This document shows positions 1-6,192 of a DNA stretch of 6,931 nucleotides, piece after piece. Position numbers and translations under genes: made by a program. Source of the stretch: Bacillota bacterium. GTDB taxonomy: Bacteria; Bacillota_G; SHA-98; UBA4971. The stretch spans positions 1 to 6,931 of the forward strand of contig JAAZEW010000263.1 of assembly GCA_012512055.1 (NCBI GenBank), read 5' to 3'. The notes beneath the pieces were generated by a model. It was not told where the DNA came from. It made no database searches and saw only the letters and a program-made list of their open reading frames with translations. Every line of letters starts with the position of its first letter. Position 1 is the stretch's first letter.

Positions 1-37
1 ACGCGCGAGAAATGAGTCGAATTGAAAGAGTGAGATA

Positions 38-634
38 ATGATGACTAATAATGTTGACACCCAAGAATCCGGTAAGCGCGAGCTGATATTGGAAGGCGCT
101 CTCAGAGTTTTCTCTCAAAAGGGCTTCCACGGAGCAACTGTTGAGGAAGTCGCAGAAGTGGCCGGAGTCGGGAAGGGAACAGTCTACTTGTATTTCGGGA
201 GCAAAACAGACTTATTCGTTTCTGTAGTGGAAGAGAAGCTCAAGGAATTACAGGAAGTCGTCATGGAACGCCTGAGAAATATCGAAGGGGCATGCGCGAA
301 GCTTTCTGAGACTATCGAACTGCATTGGGAGTTCTTTAACCGATCAAGGGAGTTTGTCAAGGTGATCTTGAGTGACTTGAGCGGGCTTGAGAAGGAACTG
401 GATGAGCGGACTCGTGAAGCCAGGACTGGGTTTATCGGGGTCTTAGAGTCTATCATCGAGGAAGGCATAAGTCGCGGTGAGTTTAAGGATGTAGAGCCCC
501 GCATGGCCGCGTACGCCATTGAAGGCGCAATCAGCTTCGTTGCTTTCGAAAATCTCGTGAACAAAATGAGCGCTCCTAGCATACCTAACGTATCTCAGTT
601 GGTAGACTTCTGTCTCAACGGGCTCTGTCCCTGA
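38..634 (+). CDS. TetR/AcrR-family transcriptional regulator
   Basis: A 198-residue protein with the classic TetR layout. Residues about 13-60 form the N-terminal three-helix DNA-binding domain: a first helix rich in hydrophobics (LILEGALRVFSQKGF), the T-V-E-E-V-A-E-V-A-G-V helix, and the recognition-helix signature GKGTVYLYFGSKTDLF at 46-60. Residues about 65-198 are an all-helical ligand-binding and dimerisation region with no recognisable ligand motif. Length is typical of the family. Two adjacent ATG codons (38 and 41) could both serve as start; the upstream GAAAGAGTGAG is only a weak ribosome binding site. The gene lies 109 bases upstream of an RND transporter in the same direction, so the usual inference is a local repressor that releases the transporter genes when a small hydrophobic ligand binds. 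The family call is secure; target and ligand are inferred. Confidence 0.95.
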   Translation: MMTNNVDTQESGKRELILEGALRVFSQKGFHGATVEEVAEVAGVGKGTVYLYFGSKTDLFVSVVEEKLKELQEVVMERLRNIEGACAKLSETIELHWEFFNRSREFVKVILSDLSGLEKELDERTREARTGFIGVLESIIEEGISRGEFKDVEPRMAAYAIEGAISFVAFENLVNKMSAPSIPNVSQLVDFCLNGLCP

Positions 635-743
635 AGATGCTGCAAAGCAACAGGTACGGTGCGAAACGCTAAGAATGTCGCAGTTCGATGTCATGCCTAG
701 GTGACGCTACATTGGTTAGCAGAGTCGGAGGGTTGAAGAGATA
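635..743 (+). other. Spacer between regulator and transporter genes; possible operator site
   Basis: This 109-base gap holds no open frame of note and no convincing -35/-10 pair. The only symmetric elements are GCGAAACGC (661-669) and an imperfect dyad at 690-705, where GTCA and TGAC flank the 6-base palindrome CCTAGG, with two extra bases on the left side. Such a dyad could be a TetR-type operator but is too short and imperfect to call. The purine block GGAGGG at 727-732 is the ribosome binding site for the transporter gene, 11 bases from its ATG. I see no Rho-independent terminator here, which is consistent with read-through from the regulator gene. Confidence 0.4.
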
Positions 744-3089
744 ATGAGAAGACTGTCAGATCTTATTGTCAAGAATCCTGTCGTTGTATTGGTGATTCTG
801 TGTGCAGTATCTGTACTTTTAGGGATCAATATCCGAGGAGTAGACTTAAAGGTAGATACAGAATCTATGGTGCCCAAGGATGATCCGGTAATTCAGGATC
901 TCATAGAGACTGTAGAAGACTTCGGGTCTCAGGACATGATGATGGTAGCCATCAAAGCCAACGTATATACAGAGGAGACCCTTGCGAGAGTTCAGCGGAT
1001 TGCAGATCAGATACTGGATCTGCCGGGAGTCGAAGACGTGGTGACTCCATTGGATGTCCAAGTCATTCGAGGCGACGAATTCGGCCTTGAAATCTTGCCT
1101 GTCGCGTACGGAACACCCGGGACTGAGGAGGAGATTGAGGAGTTCAAGATGGCGCTTAAGGACAGTCCTCAGGGATCCGCCATGGTGTCTGAGGACGGAG
1201 ACGCGCTTGCGATATTCATTACGTTGGAACCCGGAGTCGCAACCTCAATGGAATCTCGGGACCTTGCGAGAGACATCGAGTCTATCGCCTTTCAGGAAAA
1301 AGTACCAGGTGAGGAGATATATGTCATTGGCGAGGTATATCTTGGTTACATAGCTACAAATAACATGCTCCGTGACCTTAGAATTCTCTTTCCCCTCTCC
1401 TTAGTCGTGGTAGTTGTGTCCTTATACATGAGTTTCGGGAGTCTGTTTGATGTCGCGACTCTCATAGTCAGTATTCTCATGAGCCTGGCGTGCACCATAG
1501 GCCTGATGGCTGTCCTTGGGTACGACATCACGATAGTCTCCATGATTCTGCCGATTATCCTGGTGTCAATGGGTAGCGCAGCAGGAATCCACATATTGAA
1601 CCGTTTCCATGAAGAACATGGCAAAGGCAGATCCCCGGAAGACGCAGTAGAGCAGGTGATACAGGAATTAACCGGTCCGGTGTCCATGACGAGCTTGACT
1701 ACAGCAGTGGGATTCGCGTCGTTCGCTACGTCATTTATCAGTCCTGTAAGGACATTTGGGATATTCGCGGCGGTAGGTATCATGATCAACTTGCTGATTA
1801 CGCTAACATGTGTGCCGTCACTTCTTATTTTGAGAAGCCGGTATGAAAGCGGGCGCATTGAGTCCGGCCGCGTTCCCTTAGGGAAGCAAAACCGCAAGTC
1901 CCTCCTGAGCCGCCTGCTGGAGTCCACTGCAACAGGTGTAGCAACTCGACCTGACAGAGTCATATTAGTGGTGTTAGCAGCAACTCTCATTTTCGCCGTA
2001 GCTATTCCAGGCCTGAAGGTGGAGACCAACTGGATGCAATACTTCAGGCAAGACAGCCCCGCAGTCCTCGGCACACGTTTGGTGGAAGATCTGTTTGGCG
2101 GGACTTACAGTCTTAGCGTGCTGGTGGATACCGGTGAGTACGACGGCGTCAAAGAGCCGGACGTGCTGGATCGTATGGCAAGGCTCCAGGACAGGATGGC
2201 TGAAGTTGACAAGTTGAGCCATCCGTCTTCCATTGCTGAGCTGGTGCGCAACGTCAACAAGGCCTTCAATGCCGATGATCCGGCCTACTACGCGATCCCG
2301 TCGACTCGCGAAGCTGTTGCTCAAGAACTCCTCCTCTTCACGATGCAAGGGGGGAGCGGACTGGACTCCATGGTGAGTTATGATTTCCAAAAAGCGCTGG
2401 TAAGCGCAAGGGCAGCGAATGTACCCACGTCTGAGCTCGGAGGGATTATCGATAAAGTGGAAATCATCGCTGGTGAGGAATTTGAAGGCAGCGGGATTAA
2501 CACCAGAGTAGTAGGCCTTCCCAAAGTAATGCTGAGGATGATGGATAAATTCATGGACGACCAGACGAAGAGCCTTATCCTTTCGGCTGTCGGAGTGTGG
2601 GGTGTAATTTCCGTCATCTCCGGATCCGCGATTATAGGATTGCTTTGCCTAATTCCTCTCTCTGTCAGTGTTTTGATCAACTTCGGATTCATGTCTTACA
2701 TGAATATCCCCCTGGATGTCGTGACGATAATGATTTCAGGCATAAGCATTGGAATCGGTGTCGACTACTCAATTCACTTGACAAGTAGGTATCGCTATGA
2801 ACTCCGAAACGGCAAAGGCCAGAGCGATGCGCTAAGGGCTACAATAACTTCAACCGGCCGCGGGATCTTTTTCAATGCATTCACTCTAATGTTAGGCTTC
2901 GGCTTGCTTGTATTGTCAACGTTCAGGGCCATATCAATTTTCGGCATGCTGGTGGCAGGCACGATGTTTACATCAGGATTGGGCGCCCTTGTTTTCCTTC
3001 CCGCAGTCCTCCGCCTGATAGATCCCAGGCACGTAAGAGGCGTGAATGCTTTTTCGAAAGATAAGCCTTCAGGAGGGATAAGTAAATAA
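744..3089 (+). CDS. RND-superfamily (MMPL/HAE3-like) inner-membrane transporter
   Basis: A 781-residue protein with the duplicated RND fold. TM1 is at about 11-29, a periplasmic domain at 30-210, and five membrane segments at about 214-362. A basic cytosolic linker (363-404) joins the second half: TM7 at 405-423, a periplasmic domain at 425-609 and five more segments at about 611-757. TM10 carries GIGVDYSIH (670-678) with the conserved proton-relay Asp at 674; the matching TM4 site reads GSAAGIHILNRF (277-288) with Ala279 in place of Asp. Size and simple loops fit the MMPL/HAE3/HpnN-type branch rather than the about 1000-residue AcrB pumps. Known relatives move lipids, hopanoids or other hydrophobic molecules using the proton gradient. 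GGAGGG at 727-732 supports the ATG at 744. It probably forms an operon with the LolA-like and barrel genes downstream. Family is secure; substrate is unknown. Confidence 0.93.
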   Translation: MRRLSDLIVKNPVVVLVILCAVSVLLGINIRGVDLKVDTESMVPKDDPVIQDLIETVEDFGSQDMMMVAIKANVYTEETLARVQRIADQILDLPGVEDVVTPLDVQVIRGDEFGLEILPVAYGTPGTEEEIEEFKMALKDSPQGSAMVSEDGDALAIFITLEPGVATSMESRDLARDIESIAFQEKVPGEEIYVIGEVYLGYIATNNMLRDLRILFPLSLVVVVVSLYMSFGSLFDVATLIVSILMSLACTIGLMAVLGYDITIVSMILPIILVSMGSAAGIHILNRFHEEHGKGRSPEDAVEQVIQELTGPVSMTSLTTAVGFASFATSFISPVRTFGIFAAVGIMINLLITLTCVPSLLILRSRYESGRIESGRVPLGKQNRKSLLSRLLESTATGVATRPDRVILVVLAATLIFAVAIPGLKVETNWMQYFRQDSPAVLGTRLVEDLFGGTYSLSVLVDTGEYDGVKEPDVLDRMARLQDRMAEVDKLSHPSSIAELVRNVNKAFNADDPAYYAIPSTREAVAQELLLFTMQGGSGLDSMVSYDFQKALVSARAANVPTSELGGIIDKVEIIAGEEFEGSGINTRVVGLPKVMLRMMDKFMDDQTKSLILSAVGVWGVISVISGSAIIGLLCLIPLSVSVLINFGFMSYMNIPLDVVTIMISGISIGIGVDYSIHLTSRYRYELRNGKGQSDALRATITSTGRGIFFNAFTLMLGFGLLVLSTFRAISIFGMLVAGTMFTSGLGALVFLPAVLRLIDPRHVRGVNAFSKDKPSGGISK

Positions 3090-3120
3090 ACCTTCGCGCG
3101 AGGTAAGTAAACAAATATTC

Positions 3121-3131
3121 AGGATGGTGAT
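3121..3131 (+). promoter_or_regulatory. Ribosome binding site fixing a GTG start
   Basis: AGGATGGTGAT matches the extended Shine-Dalgarno AGGAGGTGAT with one inserted T, six bases before GTG at 3138. It supports the GTG over the in-frame ATG at 3204, which would remove the basic region preceding the signal-peptide core. Confidence 0.65.
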
Positions 3132-3137
3132 GTAGTT

Positions 3138-3977
3138 GTGAGACTCCTAAGTAAAACACAAAGCCTGCCGCGATTGAGCGGGCCCAAGATTAGAAAATCG
3201 CGGATGTCATGGGCTGTGCTTGGCATGTGTATCTTAGTCATGTGTTGCAGTGCGCATGGCTCGGGGCTCACCGCCGGGCAGATTCTGGACGAAATTGAGA
3301 GCATGGCTCTGCTTGCCGGGAGCGGTTCGGCTAAGATTGAGCTCATAACCGAGAGTAAACGTGGCCAACAGCGTAGCAATACGCTGCAGATCTACAGGAC
3401 GAAGGACGCTGATAACACAGAGAAGCAATTACTTGAATACCTGCAGCCTGCGGATGTTGCAGGGACCAAGCTGCTTAGCATAACGAAACCGGATGGCAAG
3501 GATTCTGAGATATGGCTTTTCATGCCTGCCCTTGGAAAAGAAAGAAGAATCGCAGCCCAGGAAATGCAGACGAAGTTCATGGGGACTGACTTCACCTATG
3601 AGGAAATATCGGGAACAGCCGGATACAAGGAGGACTATGAGTCAAAGAGGCTTGACGACGATATGTTCGACGGGCACAAGTGCTATGTGCTTCAGCTTAC
3701 TCCCAAAGGAAAGAGCGACTATACGTTCGTGAAGATGTGGGTATGGCAGGATGAGTTCATCCCGGTTAAGGTGGAGTTTTATGGCCGTGGCGATAAGCTC
3801 AGAAAATCCCTTGAGACATCAGGTTGGAAAAAGAACACAAAGGGGAAGTGGGAGCCGTCTCAAGTTGTTATGAGTGACGTTTTGGCAGGTACAAAAACGA
3901 TAATAAAGATCATTACGGCGTCTGAGGCTGATGTGTCTGACGAGTACTTCACCGTGCGGTATCTGCGCAGACGTTAA
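3138..3977 (+). CDS. Outer membrane lipoprotein-sorting (LolA-like) periplasmic protein
   Basis: A 279-residue exported protein. A basic stretch (PKIRKSR, 16-22) precedes a hydrophobic core (24-38), with likely signal peptidase I cleavage near the Ala-His-Gly at 39-41. The two cysteines at 36-37 lack the small residue at -1 expected of a lipobox, so a lipoprotein is less likely. The mature part carries hallmarks of the LolA-like family (the 'outer membrane lipoprotein-sorting protein' group): LLEYLQPADVAGTKLLSI (98-115), IWLFMPALGKERRI (125-138) and KFMGTDFTYEEI (146-157). It ends in a strand-rich region containing VWQDEFIPVKVEFY. Members have a half-barrel fold that shields acyl chains, and are often encoded beside MMPL-type transporters. 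Here the gene starts 48 bases after the RND gene and precedes an outer-membrane barrel gene, so it probably carries cargo across the periplasm; that role is inferred. A canonical LolA is shorter, near 200 residues. Confidence 0.88.
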   Translation: MRLLSKTQSLPRLSGPKIRKSRMSWAVLGMCILVMCCSAHGSGLTAGQILDEIESMALLAGSGSAKIELITESKRGQQRSNTLQIYRTKDADNTEKQLLEYLQPADVAGTKLLSITKPDGKDSEIWLFMPALGKERRIAAQEMQTKFMGTDFTYEEISGTAGYKEDYESKRLDDDMFDGHKCYVLQLTPKGKSDYTFVKMWVWQDEFIPVKVEFYGRGDKLRKSLETSGWKKNTKGKWEPSQVVMSDVLAGTKTIIKIITASEADVSDEYFTVRYLRRR

Positions 3978-4053
3978 CGTATTCCTTTGTTAGGTCTTTT
4001 GGAAGAGGAAGAGCTAATTGCGGAAGCGTCCAAGTAGGCTCTCTATGAGCAGA

Positions 4054-4060
4054 GGGGAGG
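4054..4060 (+). promoter_or_regulatory. Ribosome binding site of the outer-membrane barrel gene
   Basis: GGGGAGG ends ten bases before the ATG at 4071. It supports that start over the in-frame ATG codon at 4104, which would cut into the signal peptide. Confidence 0.6.
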
Positions 4061-4070
4061 ATAAGTTTAG

Positions 4071-5588
4071 ATGGAACCGAGAACAACGCTTAGATTCAAG
4101 AGTATGATATCTATTCTTATTTGTGCTGTATTGGCATTGGGACTGTCATCCGAAGTTGCATATGGGATGGAGTTAGGGCCTACGGGGCTCAACTTCTCCG
4201 GAGAGATTGAGCAGACAATAGACTGGTTTCTGACTGAGGGAAGACTTTCTCTTGGTATTACAAAGTATAAGCTTTCACTGGACCAGGACTTAATGAGGGC
4301 AGGAGCGGGGATTGACGGACACGCTTACATATCTGTCAAAGGCTGGTACAACCATAATGCATCTGAGGGCAAATGGCTTGAGCTGGATGAAGCATATGCG
4401 GATATCTATCTGAACCTGTTTGACTTGCGCATTGGCCGGCAGCTAGTGTCCTGGGGGACTGCTTATGGATTGAATCCTACGAGCTACGTCAACCCACTGC
4501 CGTCTATGACCTCTTTGACCCAGGGCGGGCTTACGGATCTTACCGGGCTGCCTGTGCCCGCTGTGTATGTATCAGCATATCCGTCATGGAAGGATATGTC
4601 AGCCGATGTCGGTATGGTACTGGTGCTGAACCCGAGACTTCAAGGGGTGCCGTTACCCGACGAATATCAGGCAGAAATCTTGAGCGGGATTGGTCACGGT
4701 GTCCTGGCAGGCTTGCAGGCGCCGGGAGCGGCTGAGGCGTTAGCCGCGGCCATGTTGCCACTATTGCCTCCTGAGATCTCGGGCATGCCTGACATTGAAG
4801 ATTACTTGGCAGATGCGATAAGGAGCGCAGAAGTACGGCTGGATTCTGCTGAGTTCTCCCCTGAGCTTCCCAAGTCGTTCACGGACCGTCTGGAATTCGC
4901 GGGACGGGCAGGTATGAACTTCGGAATGTGGGACCTTTACATCAGCGGATTCCGCGGGTGGGAGGATGCGCCTGTTCTTTGGGTGGAGACCGTCCCGTCA
5001 CTGGAGTTTGAGCCGGCAATTCCATTTCCCGAATTAGATGCCTACTTGGACGTCTATCCCAAGGCAGTATACCGCAAGGCGACTGCACTCGGCGCTTCTC
5101 TAAGCGGCACATATGGTCCGTACACCTTTTGGGGTGAAGGAAGCTACACATGGCCGGACAAGGTAAAAGAGCTTGACACTGAGGGAAATGCCGCCCTTTC
5201 AACCAACAACTCCTACCTCCGTGCGGTAGTAGGCGCGGATAGGATGTTCGGAAGCGCAAGCGAATACTATGTCATGGGACAATACATATATAATGGCAGT
5301 GGTTCGTTCTTTTCGCCGTATCGCATGCCCGGTGAAGAAGCCAAGTCAGGCCACTATCTGGCTGCAGTCGGCCGTGCTACGATACATGATGATCATCAGA
5401 TTGAGATTATGAACATCTGCAATTTACGTGATGAGAGTGGGCTTATTGTGCCCAGGTATACCTATAAGGTGAATCCTATGCTCAGCGCCTGGATCGGAAC
5501 TACATTTCTAATCGGTGACGAGGCTACTGAGTTCCGTAATCTGCCGATGAATAAGACCGTGTTCACCGGAGCTAAAGTCGTGTGGTGA
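4071..5588 (+). CDS. DUF1302-like outer-membrane beta-barrel protein
   Basis: A 505-residue protein with a Sec signal peptide: basic start, hydrophobic core at 12-27, probable cleavage after Ala-Tyr-Gly (30-32). The mature protein is rich in alternating aromatic/polar strands typical of barrels. It contains ELDEAYADIYLNLFDLRIGR (104-123) followed by QLVSWGTAYGLNPTSYVNPL (124-143), which resembles the conserved N-terminal block of DUF1302-type proteins ('GRQ..WG......NP'). The last residue is Trp, the aromatic end expected of a BAM-assembled barrel. Residues about 196-260 differ: Ala/Leu/Pro-rich and probably helical, perhaps a plug or periplasmic insertion. DUF1302 proteins are commonly found near MMPL transporters and LolA/LolB-like (DUF1329) proteins, matching this layout. 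It probably forms the outer-membrane end of the path; whether it is a pore, a lipid receptor or a docking site is unknown. Barrel nature is confident, the family name moderately so. Confidence 0.82.
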   Translation: MEPRTTLRFKSMISILICAVLALGLSSEVAYGMELGPTGLNFSGEIEQTIDWFLTEGRLSLGITKYKLSLDQDLMRAGAGIDGHAYISVKGWYNHNASEGKWLELDEAYADIYLNLFDLRIGRQLVSWGTAYGLNPTSYVNPLPSMTSLTQGGLTDLTGLPVPAVYVSAYPSWKDMSADVGMVLVLNPRLQGVPLPDEYQAEILSGIGHGVLAGLQAPGAAEALAAAMLPLLPPEISGMPDIEDYLADAIRSAEVRLDSAEFSPELPKSFTDRLEFAGRAGMNFGMWDLYISGFRGWEDAPVLWVETVPSLEFEPAIPFPELDAYLDVYPKAVYRKATALGASLSGTYGPYTFWGEGSYTWPDKVKELDTEGNAALSTNNSYLRAVVGADRMFGSASEYYVMGQYIYNGSGSFFSPYRMPGEEAKSGHYLAAVGRATIHDDHQIEIMNICNLRDESGLIVPRYTYKVNPMLSAWIGTTFLIGDEATEFRNLPMNKTVFTGAKVVW

Positions 5589-5620
5589 GCTCCAAAAAAC
5601 GCAAAACGGGACTCGCGCGA

Positions 5621-5651
5621 ATGTGGCATGCGTATGTGGCGTGCATGCGTA
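5621..5651 (+). repeat. Imperfect tandem repeat, also able to fold as a hairpin
   Basis: ATGTGGCATGCGTA (5621-5634) is followed by ATGTGGCGTGCATGCGTA (5634-5651), sharing the A at 5634; the second copy has a four-base expansion around GCATGC. Because GCATGC is self-complementary, 5626-5633 can also pair with 5641-5648 (six Watson-Crick and two G-U pairs, seven-base loop). It lies just downstream of the barrel gene. There is no T-run, so it is not a standard terminator. Confidence 0.5.
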
Positions 5652-5715
5652 AGCCCTGTGGCTGCCTGGCATCTTTGTTAAGTCCACGGATTGAAAGGAG
5701 TCCTGTACTCATAGT

Positions 5716-5778
5716 CCTGTGAGAGGGTGACGTCAGGCTGATTCCCTGACGCCGCCCTACTTGATTCTTGTGCACAGG
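5716..5778 (+). ncRNA. Stable hairpin enclosed by an outer helix; possible processing or termination element
   Basis: CGTCAGG (5731-5737) pairs with CCTGACG (5745-5751) across a seven-base loop. The stem continues after one A/C mismatch with 5724-5729 pairing 5753-5758 (one G-U). Outside it, CCTGTG (5716-5721) is complementary to CACAGG (5773-5778), closing the whole. The bases after the inner stem (ACTTGATTCTTG) are only moderately T-rich, so intrinsic termination of the upstream operon is possible but not convincing. It could equally be the first domain of the larger structured element that begins about 50 bases downstream. Confidence 0.45.
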
Positions 5779-5827
5779 CATGTTCAGTGTATGCCACCGG
5801 CAACCGGACAACACAAAGGCTGAGCCG

Positions 5828-6094
5828 CATAGTCAAGCCGGCATAGCTAAGCTTGCTAAGTATGAGTTCACTAGTTTTCACTTGTTTTCCGACGTCTTGG
5901 GTGGCCCCGCACGATACGTACACTTTCTGGAACTGGCGATCACTTATGGCGGAGACCGTTGTTTTCTCCCATATTATGTTAACACAGCCCGCCCGAATCG
6001 CAAAAACCGGCCGACGTCTTCGGCGAAACTGACAGCTATTGGAGAAGTTCAACGGTCTCATGGCGATCTACTTAGCCAAGCCGGGATGACTGTG
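5828..6094 (+). ncRNA. Candidate structured RNA, class not recognised
   Basis: Several complementary segments are properly nested. (a) 5828-5835 pairs with 6087-6094 (CATAGTCA, one G-U) and, after a 2x2 mismatch, CCGG 5838-5841 with CCGG 6081-6084. (b) CTTGCTAAG 5852-5860 pairs with 6071-6080 with one bulged C; an upstream copy of GCTAAG (5846-5851) could pair with 6071-6076 instead. (c) AGTTC 5865-5869 pairs with GAACT 5930-5934. (d) GAGACCGTTG 5952-5961 pairs perfectly with 6050-6059 and, after a small internal loop, TTCTCC 5964-5969 with GGAGAA 6041-6046. (e) weaker pairs 5971-5973/6037-6039 and 5977-5981/6030-6034. (f) an apical hairpin GCCGA/TCGGC (6010-6014/6020-6024). Non-Watson-Crick pairs inside these helices are U-G when read on the + strand, favouring + transcription. 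It matches no RNA family I recognise; no promoter was found for it. Confidence 0.5.
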
Positions 6095-6120
6095 GGGGAT
6101 GGAATTGCCAAGGGCTTATG

Positions 6121-6149
6121 TTCTCAATCCGGAGATTATCTGATAGAAT
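6121..6149 (+). promoter_or_regulatory. Candidate sigma-70-type promoter for the SYLF gene
   Basis: TTCTCA (6121-6126, four of six matches to TTGACA) is separated by 17 bases from TAGAAT (6144-6149, five of six matches to TATAAT). Transcription would begin near 6156, leaving a leader of about 45 bases that holds the strong ribosome binding site at 6183. The -10 element falls inside the 20-base palindrome, so a protein bound there would block RNA polymerase. The call rests on consensus matches only. Confidence 0.4.
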
Positions 6150-6158
6150 TCTATCAGA
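6139..6158. promoter_or_regulatory. Perfect 20-base palindrome, probable operator
   Basis: TCTGATAGAA followed by its exact reverse complement TTCTATCAGA gives a dyad with no spacer. It spans the -10 of the candidate promoter and lies 42 bases before the GTG of the SYLF gene. The length and symmetry fit a homodimeric repressor such as a TetR-family protein, but I found no second copy near the TetR gene or the transporter gene, so a link to the regulator at 38-634 is not supported. As RNA it would form an eight-pair stem with an AAUU loop; there is no following U-run. Confidence 0.5.
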
Positions 6159-6182
6159 CAGTCCTTTGCGTCCGTCAATTTT

Positions 6183-6192
6183 AAGGAGGAGG
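6183..6192 (+). promoter_or_regulatory. Strong ribosome binding site fixing a GTG start
   Basis: AAGGAGGAGG lies eight bases before GTG at 6201. The nearby ATG at 6194 is out of frame and too close to be used, so the GTG start, which gives the Lys-Lys-Lys signal-peptide n-region, is well supported. Confidence 0.75.

Noticed and set aside
22..51. TTGAAA with TAATAA 18 bases later as a promoter for the TetR gene
   Set aside because: Transcription would start after the ATG codons, and the -10 match is only three of six; any real promoter is likely upstream of the window.
54..59. Perfect TTGACA -35 element
   Set aside because: It lies inside the TetR coding region and there is no -10-like sequence at 15-19 bases downstream (the 17-base position reads CGCGAG).
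1346..2074. 242-codon open frame on the - strand inside the transporter gene
   Set aside because: It is a shadow of the RND coding sequence; its product is Thr/Arg/Met-rich with no recognisable domain.
6010..6034. Hammerhead-like GAAAC following a short stem (GCCGA/TCGGC)
   Set aside because: The required CUGANGA core is absent before the stem, so no hammerhead ribozyme can be assembled here.
5678..6061. 127-codon open frame on the - strand in the same region
   Set aside because: It has no ribosome binding site and an Arg run and Cys/Ser-rich composition unlike a folded protein. It overlaps the structured segments, though homologues found by search could reopen this.
6139..6158. The 20-base palindrome as an intrinsic terminator
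   Set aside because: The bases that follow (CAGTCCTTTGCG) contain no T-run, and the overlap with a -10 element fits an operator better.
5768..6184. 138-codon open frame on the + strand in the long intergenic region
   Set aside because: It starts at TTG without a ribosome binding site, has Cys- and Arg-scattered low-complexity composition, matches no family I know, and coincides with the nested RNA helices and the candidate promoter.
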